From JAFAGX01 sp035623255 (GTDB lineage Bacteria; Acidobacteriota; Terriglobia; Terriglobales; Acidobacteriaceae): DNA of 64,000 bases. Positions 26,182-34,652 of this stretch are shown in pieces; within the stretch, counting starts at the first letter, position 1; each line of letters opens with the position of its first letter. The notes below the pieces were generated by a model. That model was not told where the DNA came from, ran no database searches, and saw nothing but the letters and a program-made list of their open reading frames with translations. The stretch spans positions 1 to 64,000 of the forward strand of contig DASPTU010000082.1 in NCBI GenBank assembly GCA_035623255.1. Direction: 5' to 3'. The position numbers and the translations under genes were made by a program.

Positions 26182-26868
26182 CTACTTCGCGGCTTCCGTC
26201 GCCCACTTCGAGAGGCTTGCAAGAAACGGATATGCTCCTTGCGGCGCCTGAATCGATCCTTGCAGTGAGGCTTGAGGCGTAACCATGTGCCCGTAAAACT
26301 CGCGCGTACTGTCTTTGTCCTGCTTGACCACTGCGCCGTTGAGTGCAACACCGGCAAAAACACCACGAGCGCGCGAGTAGCTGAGCACCTGCGCACGCAA
26401 TTTCCAGTCTGTACCCGCTGCCGCAGCGCGTCCCACGGGACCGGCAGCAACACTGGCATCCGCTCCAAGCTTGAATTTGCTCGAAAGCAAGTTGCGCATT
26501 CCATTCTCATTCATGATCAGCATCACTACATCAACCGCTTGCCCGCCGATCTGAAACCCGACGCTCCCGCCCCCAACCATGAAGAATGCCGGCGCGCTCC
26601 AACCTTTTGGCGTGCGGCAACTCGCTACCCCGCGGCCATATCGGGCACCCACAATGAAGCCCCCATTCAGCATGCTGGGCACGATGGCGACACACTCGGC
26701 GGATCCCAGTACCGCTTCCGGAATTCCTTGATCTGGGGCGGCCTGAATGTCGCCCAATACCTCAGCCGCCGCCTGCACCCGGTCTGCGGCCTTGCCGCCA
26801 GCCGTTGGAGAGGCAGTTGCGATGAGCGTTACACCGGCGATGGCGCACAACAGCATAAATCTCTTCAT
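26182..26868 (-). CDS. SYLF (Ysc84/DUF500) lipid-binding protein
   Basis: A 228-residue exported protein with a signal peptide (about 1-22). The SYLF core is seen in AECVAIVPSMLNGGFIVGARYGRG, APAFFMVGGGSVGFQIGGQ and DVVMLIMN. In eukaryotes this domain binds phosphoinositides; in bacteria the proteins are periplasmic or secreted, with unclear roles in the envelope. It is a single gene with 120 bp to the peptidase downstream. Confidence 0.9.
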   Translation of the reverse strand: MKRFMLLCAIAGVTLIATASPTAGGKAADRVQAAAEVLGDIQAAPDQGIPEAVLGSAECVAIVPSMLNGGFIVGARYGRGVASCRTPKGWSAPAFFMVGGGSVGFQIGGQAVDVVMLIMNENGMRNLLSSKFKLGADASVAAGPVGRAAAAGTDWKLRAQVLSYSRARGVFAGVALNGAVVKQDKDSTREFYGHMVTPQASLQGSIQAPQGAYPFLASLSKWATEAAK

Positions 26869-26974
26869 TGCGTGATTCTCCTCTGCGGAGTCTTAACCCG
26901 ATTCTAGAAAGGTTGCTCCTGTGAAAGCTGCGGTCTTTTTTGGCGTTTATTAACTATCTGGGAACTTGATGGGC

Positions 26975-27025
26975 AAAAAAATTCGGGGTCGGCAACGGTG
27001 ATCCTAATCTCCGCTCCCAACCCCG
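26975..27025 (-). terminator. Intrinsic terminator downstream of PilZ gene
   Basis: On the minus strand: CGGGGT (27025-27020) pairs with ACCCCG (26989-26984); inner GG/CC and CGG/CCG pairs extend an imperfect stem, followed by TTTTTTT (26981-26975). It ends transcription of the PilZ gene whose stop is at 27182. The remainder of 26869-27181 shows no gene. Confidence 0.7.
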
Positions 27026-27181
27026 TCTCCCAGGTTCTGTGGTAGGTGAAGCGAGTATGGGTGAAGAGCACGGAAGCGGCAAGATTACCAGGGTCACTGT
27101 ACCTTAGTAACTTGGGGCCCGTTTAAGCGCGCGTTAAGAACCGAGAGGCCCGATCCTGATTCGCAGCGCTGCAGGACGACT

Positions 27182-27865
27182 CTACCGTGGCGTCGAATGC
27201 GTCTTCATCCAAGCTGCCATCGATTTAGCGAACTCAGGATCGGTATTCAGAAATTCGATTCCCACGTTACCCCGAACGTCTTTCCACACTAACTCCGCTG
27301 CCGTCGTGATTGTGGGCTGCTCTCCCGAAAGCGCAAAACTGAGTGCCAGGGACCTGACTGTGGAAAATGGCCGTTGAACGGAAATGGCCGCCCCGCCTAC
27401 GCTGATGTCCAGAATCCTGATTGGAATCTTTTCCGCTTCATTGACGGTAAGGGTCGCTGTCAGGTTCACTTTCAAGCGAGGTGAAGCCCGCCGCCGTCGA
27501 CGGCCCATCAGAGTGCTGATGGCGCGAAGCCCGTTTCGTAATCTCTCGTGCGTCAGTGGCTTATAAATAACCAGGTGAGTTCCAGCGCCGAAGACGGCAT
27601 CAAGAGCTGCATCGGGCTTTGCCAGCGCAATTATTAGGGTGTTCTTGCCCCGTGCGGATCCTTGGACCTCGCTTAGCAACAACGCCGCCCCAGGTCCATC
27701 CTGGTCGTCAACGATCACTCCTTGAAAACTGTGGAGCGGAAAATTCTCCACGGCTGCCTTCGCGCTGGAGTAATGTTGCAGTTCAACCCCCAGCTCCCGG
27801 CATGCACGCACGGCAAGCGCAACCGTTTCCGGCTGCCGACACAGCATTAAGGACCTTAATCGCAC
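27182..27865 (-). CDS. Pseudo-receiver - PilZ protein
   Basis: A 227-residue protein. Residues 1-118 have receiver-like topology with VIVDDQDG at the phospho-acceptor position and K102 in IYKPLT, but the acidic pair near the N-terminus is replaced by MLCRQP, so phosphorylation is doubtful. An arginine-rich linker (RRRRRASPR, about 122-130) leads into a PilZ domain (about 128-225) with DISVGG, matching D-x-S-x-x-G. It is likely a c-di-GMP effector. Stand-alone gene with its own terminator. Confidence 0.82.
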   Translation of the reverse strand: MRLRSLMLCRQPETVALAVRACRELGVELQHYSSAKAAVENFPLHSFQGVIVDDQDGPGAALLLSEVQGSARGKNTLIIALAKPDAALDAVFGAGTHLVIYKPLTHERLRNGLRAISTLMGRRRRRASPRLKVNLTATLTVNEAEKIPIRILDISVGGAAISVQRPFSTVRSLALSFALSGEQPTITTAAELVWKDVRGNVGIEFLNTDPEFAKSMAAWMKTHSTPR

Positions 27866-27984
27866 CAGTTCAGCTTAGAAACCTATTTTCGCCACGCGCA
27901 AGTTACCAAAGAGTGCCAACCCGGCTGTTACTTCTCAGTTGTGTCCACCGCGCCCACCGGTACTGGACGCGGGGGCATGGCGGA

Positions 27985-28019
27985 TCTTGACTGTAATTGG
28001 GATTTTTCGACGGTCATCC
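27985..28019. repeat. Dispersed 35-bp repeat, copy 1
   Basis: Core reads TTGACTGTAATTGGGATTTT. It resembles three copies at 35092, 35350 and 36015; by eye about 25 of 35 positions match the 35092 copy. The surrounding gap (27866-28127) shows no other feature. Confidence 0.45.
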
Positions 28020-28127
28020 CCAAGGTTGCATAGCTGAGCTGCGTTGACTTACCTCGCCCCGGAGACCTACGATTTCCCGATTATCAAAGTCGAGTGATTT
28101 CGCACGATCGTGTCTTTGAGTCTACGA

Positions 28128-28322
28128 ATGAGCAGCACACGCATTTATGTCGCGGTTGTGGCTGTGGTCATTCTTGTACCGCTCGTCCTGTTCGTTTGTA
28201 CATTTTTGGCGTCACCTCTGCCGAAGCCAGGGCCTTACGCGGGGCCGATACCTTCAGCTGTACCTGCCGGAATAGAATTTCGCTCCCGCGAACATATCGG
28301 AGTGCCACAGGAGGGACATTAA
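28128..28322 (+). CDS. Small single-span membrane protein
   Basis: A 64-residue product with an N-terminal membrane helix (about 5-25, YVAVVAVVILVPLVLFV) and a Pro/Gly-rich exposed tail. The frame also opens at a GTG (28110). There is no family I recognise and no strong ribosome-binding site, so it may be a chance frame, but the tight hydrophobic helix followed by a helix-breaking tail is typical of small membrane proteins. Its right-hand neighbour converges with it. Confidence 0.4.
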   Translation: MSSTRIYVAVVAVVILVPLVLFVCTFLASPLPKPGPYAGPIPSAVPAGIEFRSREHIGVPQEGH

Positions 28323-28387
28323 AATATCTTCGTGAGAGTCAGTCGGTGCCAGAGGGATTTTGCACCAAGTATGTTCCGATTACACGG

Positions 28388-28813
28388 CTATTCCGTATAA
28401 ATGAACGCGCCAGCCTCGGTGCCAGCAATGATGATCGCCAGATACAGCATCGGCAACATGGGACCGGGGGGAAGACTTGGGGTCACTTCGGATACAGCCA
28501 CGCTTATCAACATCTGGCCGGCAAGAATGAGCCACACGGTAAAAGCTGCTATAGCTGCGGTTTTTGGACCAGTGCCGAAGCGTGGCCGAAGTGCCGCATA
28601 GCACCAGGTCATAATCACACCCAGAAATACGAACACAAAAACTGAAAACACAGCTTCACCAAGGCCACTTGAGAATGGACGAAAGGCATGCAGGGCTCTT
28701 CCCAGGCTTGGCTGTGCCATCAAGAGTGCCGAAGAAGCACTCGCGAGGATGATTAGAACAGCTCCGGCTGCCACACCGCCCAGAAGGAGTCGACGCCAAT
28801 TGAGTTTTTCCAT
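28388..28813 (-). CDS. Four-helix membrane protein of unknown function
   Basis: A 141-residue integral membrane protein with about four helices (approximately 8-30, 52-72, 84-105, 118-137). The loops are short and there are few charged residues. I do not recognise the family; the pattern GVIMTWCYAALRPRFG suggests a conserved loop. The two adjacent genes do not indicate a role. Confidence 0.65.
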   Translation of the reverse strand: MEKLNWRRLLLGGVAAGAVLIILASASSALLMAQPSLGRALHAFRPFSSGLGEAVFSVFVFVFLGVIMTWCYAALRPRFGTGPKTAAIAAFTVWLILAGQMLISVAVSEVTPSLPPGPMLPMLYLAIIIAGTEAGAFIYTE

Positions 28814-29007
28814 AGGTCGCTATTCTGCAGCTTTGGGGCCCCAGTCGAGAGATTACGAGGATGCTAATCCTGTTGCGACCTGGGTTGTCCAACGGGCTAC
28901 CAGTGGTGACTTTTGTAATGGGCGATTACACTCAAAATCCGCCTGTCTGATCGCAATGGTGGGCGTAGCTTAGCTGGCAGACTAGTCTACTTATCGGGTC
29001 GAAAAAC

Positions 29008-29682
29008 CTACTTCGTGGATACCAGCGAGTGGGTGATGGCATGCACCGAGAGCGCAATGCGGTTCTGCACGCCAACTTTGCGCATCAGCTTGGCCACGTG
29101 CGCCTTTACCGTCCGCTCCTCGATGCCCAGCGCGGCTCCAATCTCTTTGTTGGACCGGCCCGCCACGAGCATGTCCAACACTTCTTTTTCGCGATCGGTA
29201 AAACTCACTCGCCCAGCAGGGAACACACGTCCGGGAGCCGAGGAAACGCGCTCGATGAACATGGAGAGAACGCGCCGCGGTGCCCAAACTGAACCGTCAT
29301 TCACCACCCGGATAGCTTGCACAAATTCCGTGGGTGAAGCCGCCTCATCCACGTAACCCTTCGCCCCCGAAGCGATGGCTTTGAGGATCGTTTCCTCGTC
29401 AACCCCGGAGCCGGTCACGATGATCTTCAGATCGGGTCGCGTGGCTTTCAGGCTGGCCATTACGTCAAACAGATTGTGGCCGTTGCGATTGCCCAGCAGG
29501 ATCAGACTGACGTTTTGCAGCAGGCTGATTTCCGGCAGCGTGGCGGCAATCAGCTCAAAATCAGGCTCGTTGTCAAACAACGCCCTGAACCCAACAAATC
29601 GCAAAGGATCGCTTTCTACGACGGCAATGCGGATCGGGTTTTTCTTTGCTAAGGCAGTTTTCGTGGCAGATGCTGATTTCAT
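29008..29682 (-). CDS. LuxR/NarL-type regulator with degenerate receiver
   Basis: A 224-residue protein. The N-terminal domain (about 15-135) folds like a NarL receiver, but the phospho-acceptor site SLILLGNRNG has Gly64 where Asp is expected, the acidic pair is ESD, and the conserved Lys is replaced (GYVDEA). The C-terminal LuxR helix-turn-helix is intact (161-210: FTDREKEVLDML, SNKEIGAALGIEERTVKAHV). It probably works without phosphorylation. The upstream frame reaches 29790; I take the ATG at 29682, after which the protein aligns. It is divergent from a secreted-protein gene, a possible target. Confidence 0.88.
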   Translation of the reverse strand: MKSASATKTALAKKNPIRIAVVESDPLRFVGFRALFDNEPDFELIAATLPEISLLQNVSLILLGNRNGHNLFDVMASLKATRPDLKIIVTGSGVDEETILKAIASGAKGYVDEAASPTEFVQAIRVVNDGSVWAPRRVLSMFIERVSSAPGRVFPAGRVSFTDREKEVLDMLVAGRSNKEIGAALGIEERTVKAHVAKLMRKVGVQNRIALSVHAITHSLVSTK

Positions 29683-29803
29683 AGCATACCCAGAATGATG
29701 GATAGGCTTAGCATAGCCGTATCCCCAGCCGCGACAAAGTGCGTAACGCATTCTAAAATTACGGGAGTAACATGAAAAAATAAGAGCCAAAGGACTAAAG
29801 CGG

Positions 29804-30265
29804 ATGCCAATACGACTGTTACAGATCGCCGTTATGGCGGCATGTATCCTGGGTACCCTTCATTTGGCGGCGCAGAGCCAGAGCACCCCGGCTCCGAGTG
29901 CCCCGCCGCCAACTACATATCAGCCCAAGTTCCCCGGCGATCCCGCCCGCTCCGAGTCCGAAGCCAACGCTCTTGGCTACATGCGCACCGTGATTCGTGC
30001 GCAAAAGCTTTACAACAAGAAAAACAACAAGTACGCTGCCTCGCTCTCCGATCTTGTCCACACGGGAAACTTCACCAGACGTATGCTGAACCCAGACCGC
30101 GGCGATTACACCGTTCAGTTTCAGCAGCGCAAGGATGGGTACGAACTGGTGCTCATTCCCAAGCAGCAGGATACCGATCATCGTTCGTTCTATACGAACG
30201 AGGACGGCGTCATTCATGTTGATGAAACGAAAACGGCAGATGAGAACTCGTCCAAGCTCAAATGA
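29804..30265 (+). CDS. Secreted protein with pilin-like core
   Basis: A 153-residue exported protein: signal peptide (about 1-23, ending LAAQSQ), a Pro-rich linker, then NALGYMRTVIRAQKLYNKKNNKYAASLSDL, shown here only as the pattern of a helix followed by a Y-A-x-S-L-x-D-L turn. That pattern resembles the periplasmic part of type IV pilins and type II secretion pseudopilins, but no prepilin peptidase site is present. The rest is a small beta domain. Role unknown. Divergent from the LuxR regulator gene (121 bp). Confidence 0.7.
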   Translation: MPIRLLQIAVMAACILGTLHLAAQSQSTPAPSAPPPTTYQPKFPGDPARSESEANALGYMRTVIRAQKLYNKKNNKYAASLSDLVHTGNFTRRMLNPDRGDYTVQFQQRKDGYELVLIPKQQDTDHRSFYTNEDGVIHVDETKTADENSSKLK

Positions 30266-30274
30266 AATGCCGGT

Positions 30275-30979
30275 TTAGCCCGGCCCGATCTCAGCCGCTT
30301 TTCCATCCCGGAATGTAATGCTCAACGGCTTGCCGCCGTTCGGGTAATTCACGATTTTGACTTCCGCACTGCTGGAGGGCTGGGGAATTCCCATCCCAAT
30401 CGCAAAATCGGCCTGCAGTTCACTCATGCCCGGCTTGACCTGGTGCTGATCGATCGCCTGCCAAACATCCGGCGACCAATGCTTATAAAGCTCATGCGGA
30501 TCCTGAATGTAGAACATTTCGTCCGAATAGATTTGATAATTGCCGCTCTTCACTGAGCCAATCGGCACAGCGTAGGTCTTTCCATTCCTCTCAAAGGCAG
30601 CCATGATCTGCCGCTCGTCGCTTGATCCTGGGGTCCGATCCAGAACAACGTCTTTGATGTGCAATTCTTCGAGCGGCAGCAGTTGTCCGGCTTCATGCGA
30701 AAAATCGGCGCGACGATTTTCGTAAGCATAATAGGTGTAGCGGTACCCTTCTTTGACCCAAACCGCCTGCTGCGTCAGTTGCTGTGCGGACTTGAGATCA
30801 AAGGGATAAAGTTTTTTCGGGGTGACGTAATAGTCGGGATTTAGCGGCGGTGCCTGCTGGCTGGCTTGCTCGATCTTTGCCGCATGGCGCTGATAAAAAA
30901 TATAAGCCGTGCGAGCACCAGCGATCGCAATAGCCAGCACCAGCGCGAGTTGGATCTTCTGCTTGCTTTCGGGGCTCAT
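30275..30979 (-). CDS. Membrane-anchored hypothetical protein
   Basis: A 234-residue protein with one N-terminal membrane helix (about 9-29) and a soluble domain facing the periplasm. The soluble part is rich in Tyr and has no recognisable catalytic motif (KEGYRYTYYAYENRRADF is a notable stretch). I do not know the family. It converges with the secreted-protein gene (9 bp) and may be co-transcribed with the 101-residue gene upstream (19 bp). Confidence 0.7.
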   Translation of the reverse strand: MSPESKQKIQLALVLAIAIAGARTAYIFYQRHAAKIEQASQQAPPLNPDYYVTPKKLYPFDLKSAQQLTQQAVWVKEGYRYTYYAYENRRADFSHEAGQLLPLEELHIKDVVLDRTPGSSDERQIMAAFERNGKTYAVPIGSVKSGNYQIYSDEMFYIQDPHELYKHWSPDVWQAIDQHQVKPGMSELQADFAIGMGIPQPSSSAEVKIVNYPNGGKPLSITFRDGKAAEIGPG

Positions 30980-30998
30980 CTCTGGAGTGGGCCTGGCT

Positions 30999-31304
30999 TC
31001 AGCTCCGTATTAGTGCTTCATACCAGTTCGAGCCGCGATGTTCGGCTGCTTCTGCCAGCCTTTCCCCAACCCTCGACACTACGTCCAAAAAAGTGTTGCC
31101 GCGTTCCACGAACTCCGGCAGTCTCTCCCGAATCTCAGCGAATTTCTCGGGATACTCAGACGCCAACGTCGCTAGTCCGACTCCCGCCAGGATTACTCCC
31201 GCCGTGGTCTTCCCCTTGAAGAACATCATCACAGATGCTCCAACTGAGCCAGCCAATAAGGCGCGTTTCCAACCTTCCACCTTGCCCTCCGATTCGACTG
31301 TCAC
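30999..31304 (-). CDS. Small amphipathic membrane-associated protein
   Basis: A 101-residue protein starting MTVESEGKVEGWKRALL. It has a hydrophobic central stretch (about 14-48, two short helices) and a charged C-terminal helix with EKFAEIRERLPEFVERGNTF. Possibly a YtxH- or DUF-type small envelope protein; function unknown. The start is a GTG. It is divergent from the P1 peptidase gene (46 bp), so the two probably share an AT-rich promoter region. Confidence 0.6.
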   Translation of the reverse strand: MTVESEGKVEGWKRALLAGSVGASVMMFFKGKTTAGVILAGVGLATLASEYPEKFAEIRERLPEFVERGNTFLDVVSRVGERLAEAAEHRGSNWYEALIRS

Positions 31305-31350
31305 CGAGTAAATATAAATAGTACTTTATACTCTCTCGCGGAGAAATCTG

Positions 31351-32508
31351 ATGCTGAAAAGATGGAATGCGATCGGCATTTCTGCTTTGTTTTTTCTCTT
31401 GTCCGCTGCACCTGTCATCAGTCAGAGCAAGCCGCGCGCCCGCGATCTCGGCGTTCCCTTTGACGGGACTCCCGGTCCAATTAATGCAATAACTGACGTT
31501 AAAGGGGTGGAAGTCGGCCAGACCACGCTGATCTCAGGGAATGGCCCGCTGAAAGTGGGTGCTGGCCCGATTCGCACGGGCGTAACCGCCGTTTTGCCGC
31601 GTGGCAAGGATTCTTCAAATTCAGTTTTTGCCGCATGGTTCACCCTCAACGGCAACGGCGAGATGACTGGCACGACTTGGGTGGAGGATTCCGGATTCCT
31701 CGAAGGGCCGGTGATGATCACGAACACTCACAGCGTCGGCGTTGTGCGCGACGCGGTCATTGCCTGGAGGGTAAAGCATGGGCATCCAGACATGGAGGGC
31801 TACTGGTGGTCCTTGCCGGTGGTAGCTGAGACGTGGGATGGCTACTTGAACGATATCAACGGATTTCACGTTAAGCCCGAGGACGCTTTTCATGCTTTGG
31901 ATAGCGCCAGCAGCGGGGCGGTAGAGGAAGGCAGTGTGGGCGGGGGCACTGGAATGATCTGCAATGAATTCAAAGGGGGAATCGGAACCTCTTCCCGCGT
32001 GCTGGATACCAAGCACGGCGGCTACACCGTCGGAGTGCTGGTGCAATGCAACTACGGACGCCGCGACCAACTCCGCATCGCGGGCGTTCCCGTGGGAAAG
32101 GAAATTCCCGGCCACGTCTACAACGACGATACAGGCTCCATCATCGTGGTTGTGGCGACCGACGCTCCGCTCATCCCAACTCAACTCAAACGCGTGGCTC
32201 GACGAGTATCGCTCGGGCTAGGAAGAGATGGCAGCTACTCCGGTGACGGATCGGGCGACATCTTCATCGCCTTCTCAACCGCGAATTCCGGTGCCGCCGG
32301 CTCTAAGGGGCTGCATCAGGTCACCATGCTGCCCAACGAACAGCTTGACCCTATTTTCCTGGCTACCGTGCAGGCTACCGAGGAGGCGGTTGTCAACGCG
32401 ATGGTGGCGGCCGACACCATGACCGGCATTAACAACCACACCGTTCAGGGATTACCGCATGATCGTTTGCGCGACATCTTGAAGAAGTACAACCGGCTGA
32501 AAGAATAG
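31351..32508 (+). CDS. P1-family peptidase (DmpA/BapA-like aminopeptidase)
   Basis: A 385-residue N-terminal nucleophile hydrolase with a signal peptide (about 1-24), so exported. It has the P1 marks VGAGPIRTGVTAVLPRG, ITNTHSVGVVRDAV, CNYGRRDQLRIAGVP, and DDTG|SIIVVVATDAPL, where self-cleavage between G262 and S263 would free the catalytic serine. Known members release D-amino acids or beta-amino acids from peptides or amides. Start ATG has GGAG 8 bases upstream. Confidence 0.93.
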   Translation: MLKRWNAIGISALFFLLSAAPVISQSKPRARDLGVPFDGTPGPINAITDVKGVEVGQTTLISGNGPLKVGAGPIRTGVTAVLPRGKDSSNSVFAAWFTLNGNGEMTGTTWVEDSGFLEGPVMITNTHSVGVVRDAVIAWRVKHGHPDMEGYWWSLPVVAETWDGYLNDINGFHVKPEDAFHALDSASSGAVEEGSVGGGTGMICNEFKGGIGTSSRVLDTKHGGYTVGVLVQCNYGRRDQLRIAGVPVGKEIPGHVYNDDTGSIIVVVATDAPLIPTQLKRVARRVSLGLGRDGSYSGDGSGDIFIAFSTANSGAAGSKGLHQVTMLPNEQLDPIFLATVQATEEAVVNAMVAADTMTGINNHTVQGLPHDRLRDILKKYNRLKE

Positions 32509-32522
32509 GCCCTGGCTTCTTC

Positions 32523-33278
32523 TTAATAGATTGTGTAGCCCGGTGCGGGATTTCGCACGTCGGGCTTCGAAGCCATTAGAAGTAAGGCGCCCATGCGCTT
32601 GAACGCTCGCAGGTCTTCCAGGCTGTGGAATGACTTGGTCTGGTAATCATCAGGAGTAGGTGTGTCATCCTGAATCCGCCGTGCCTCTACATGTTCAAAA
32701 GCGTGCTTCTTCAGCAGCTCAACATACTCTGCCTCGGATCGGACGTGCACCGGTACCTTCAGATTGTCGACCCACTGCTGCGAGTATGGATTGTCTTTGT
32801 AGAGATTAATCAGGATAAACAGACGTCCATGCGGCGCCATCACCCGAAACAGCTCTGCCAAGGCGCGTTCCTGGTCGGGATAGTAGTAGAACGATTCGAC
32901 CGAGAGCACCTTATCGAAAAAATTCTCTTCCCACGGAATCTGCTGGGCTGAGCCCCACACGTAAAGAATATTTTCAAAGTCGGTCGAGGTGGCGCGGGCG
33001 CGGCGAATCATCTCGTCGGAAACATCCACCCCGATCACCTGGCCGAAACCTTCCGGGCCTTCCCCCACCAATCGCGCCAACAGACGCGTTGCCCATCCCG
33101 CTCCGCAACCCAGATCCAGAACCCGTTCGCCGGGGCGAAGGTCCATCAGTTGGATGGTTTTTTCGGTGATGTTAAGGTGATGGCGCTCCATCTTTTCGCC
33201 TTCACCTTCGGCGGCCCAACGATTGAACTCGAACTGCAGCTGGTCATCCGGCGTTGGTAATTTTTCTGGCATAGTCAT
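32523..33278 (-). CDS. SAM-dependent methyltransferase
   Basis: A 251-residue class-I methyltransferase. The SAM-binding loop is VLDLGCGAGWATRLL, followed by IGVDVSDEMI and a post-motif segment FFDKVLSVESFYYYPDQ. It belongs to the UbiE/tocopherol-methyltransferase-like group; substrate unknown. The frame opens at 33341, but that would overlap the LeuA-like gene, so I use the ATG at 33278. The preceding gene on this strand ends 44 bp away. Confidence 0.87.
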   Translation of the reverse strand: MTMPEKLPTPDDQLQFEFNRWAAEGEGEKMERHHLNITEKTIQLMDLRPGERVLDLGCGAGWATRLLARLVGEGPEGFGQVIGVDVSDEMIRRARATSTDFENILYVWGSAQQIPWEENFFDKVLSVESFYYYPDQERALAELFRVMAPHGRLFILINLYKDNPYSQQWVDNLKVPVHVRSEAEYVELLKKHAFEHVEARRIQDDTPTPDDYQTKSFHSLEDLRAFKRMGALLLMASKPDVRNPAPGYTIY

Positions 33279-33321
33279 TAGCTTGCCATCCCGGGCGCTT
33301 AGGGCTCGCTTCCTCGTCGGC

Positions 33322-34563
33322 TCAACGCATCTCCGCGCCATTCACACACTCAAGGATTTCAGCCTCACTCAAAACTTGATTGGATTCCTTGGCCCGGCGA
33401 TAAATTTTCTCGACCAACTCGTCGCTGTCGGATATTCCATGGCGCTCCAGCCAAAAATGAATGTTCGATCTGCCGCTCATCGGGCCAATGTCGATGATCT
33501 GCTCCAACCCAAACACATGCGCAGGCACGCCCGAGTAAACCGTGTTTGCCAGTTCGACGTCGTTTTTCTTGTAAGCTTTGATTACCGCTGAGGCATGCAC
33601 GCCGGTTGCCGTGCGGAAGGCATCCTCGCCCACCACCGGATAGTTGATCGGAATGGGGACGCCAGTGGCCCGCGACACCGCCTGGCAGTAATCTTTGAGT
33701 TTTGTCAGGTCCTGGTCTGCCCACGGCGGAATCCCCATCAGGCGGAGATTCACTAGCATCTGGTCCATCTGGGTATTGCCGACGCGCTCCCCGATCCCCA
33801 ACGCCGTCGCATGAACGCAGTCGGCGCCCGCAACCAACGCCGCCATGGAATTTGCGATTGCCAGGCCGCGATCGCAATGGCCGTGCCAATCCACGCGTAT
33901 TGTTTCGCCCGATGGCTTAACTACTTCTTCCACGACAAAGCGCACCAGGGCAAAGGTTCCCATCGGCGTTGCATGTCCCGCCGTGTCGCAGATCACAATC
34001 GCCCGCGCGCCGCAATTGATTGCTGCCGTGTACAGCCGTCGCACCATTTCTGGATCGCAGCGCGTCGTGTCTTCCGTGACGTACATCGCGTCCAGCCCCA
34101 GAGACACCGCGTACTTGACGGCTGTCTCCGTCGTCTGCAGCAGAAAATCATCGCTCCAGCCCTCGGTGTAGCGGCGGATCGGGCTGGAACCAAGAAAAGT
34201 CGCCGCCTCGATCTTCAATCCCGTCCGCTGCACGATCTCGGCAATTGGCCGTATGTCGCCCTCTAAGGTTCGCGCGGCGCAGTTGGCGTGGATTTTCATC
34301 TTGTCCGCAACGATCTCGCGCGCCAACGCTTCTGTGTGTTCCAGTGCGCGGGGGCCCGCGCCCGGCAAGCCGAGATCAAGCGAGTTGATCCCTAATGCTT
34401 CCATCAGGTGAAGAATCGCGATTTTCTCGTCAATTGAGGGGTCGCGGACCGAGGGCGACTGCAAGCCGTCGCGAAGAGTCTCGTCATTTAGCAATACATG
34501 ATGAGTGGTCCGCAGCGAGGCCGGATGAATCTGGTTCCAGTCGTAAATCAGCTCGGATTTCAT
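33322..34563 (-). CDS. LeuA/citramalate synthase-like HMGL-domain enzyme
   Basis: A 413-residue TIM-barrel carbon-carbon bond-forming enzyme. Markers are LLNDETLRDGLQSPS near the N-terminus, CDTAGHATP, DWHGHCDRGLAIANSM with metal ligands, and GERVGNTQMDQMLV. It condenses acetyl-CoA with a 2-oxoacid (2-isopropylmalate, citramalate or homocitrate type). The C-terminal regulatory dimer domain of LeuA is absent. A GC-rich hairpin lies 16 bp upstream of the ATG. Confidence 0.88.
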   Translation of the reverse strand: MKSELIYDWNQIHPASLRTTHHVLLNDETLRDGLQSPSVRDPSIDEKIAILHLMEALGINSLDLGLPGAGPRALEHTEALAREIVADKMKIHANCAARTLEGDIRPIAEIVQRTGLKIEAATFLGSSPIRRYTEGWSDDFLLQTTETAVKYAVSLGLDAMYVTEDTTRCDPEMVRRLYTAAINCGARAIVICDTAGHATPMGTFALVRFVVEEVVKPSGETIRVDWHGHCDRGLAIANSMAALVAGADCVHATALGIGERVGNTQMDQMLVNLRLMGIPPWADQDLTKLKDYCQAVSRATGVPIPINYPVVGEDAFRTATGVHASAVIKAYKKNDVELANTVYSGVPAHVFGLEQIIDIGPMSGRSNIHFWLERHGISDSDELVEKIYRRAKESNQVLSEAEILECVNGAEMR

Positions 34564-34578
34564 GATTGCTTGCGTTGA

Positions 34579-34595
34579 GCGGGCGCCCCGCCCGC
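34579..34595. other. GC-rich hairpin in the leader of the LeuA-like gene
   Basis: GCGGGCG (34579-34585) pairs exactly with CGCCCGC (34589-34595) around three C residues, 16 bp upstream of the start codon at 34563. As RNA it would be very stable and could hide the ribosome-binding site. The inner GGGCGCCCC also occurs in the suf intergenic element (61131). Confidence 0.55.
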
Positions 34596-34652
34596 CCATC
34601 CTCTTATCGGGAGACGCGTTTCGCCTGTCCCGGCGAGCCGAGCTCGGCAGTA

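Noticed and set aside
28961..29010. tRNA-like sequence GGGCGTAGCTTAGCTGG near the LuxR gene
   Set aside because: The first half resembles an acceptor and D-arm, but there is no anticodon stem or T-arm, and the 3' acceptor strand is missing.
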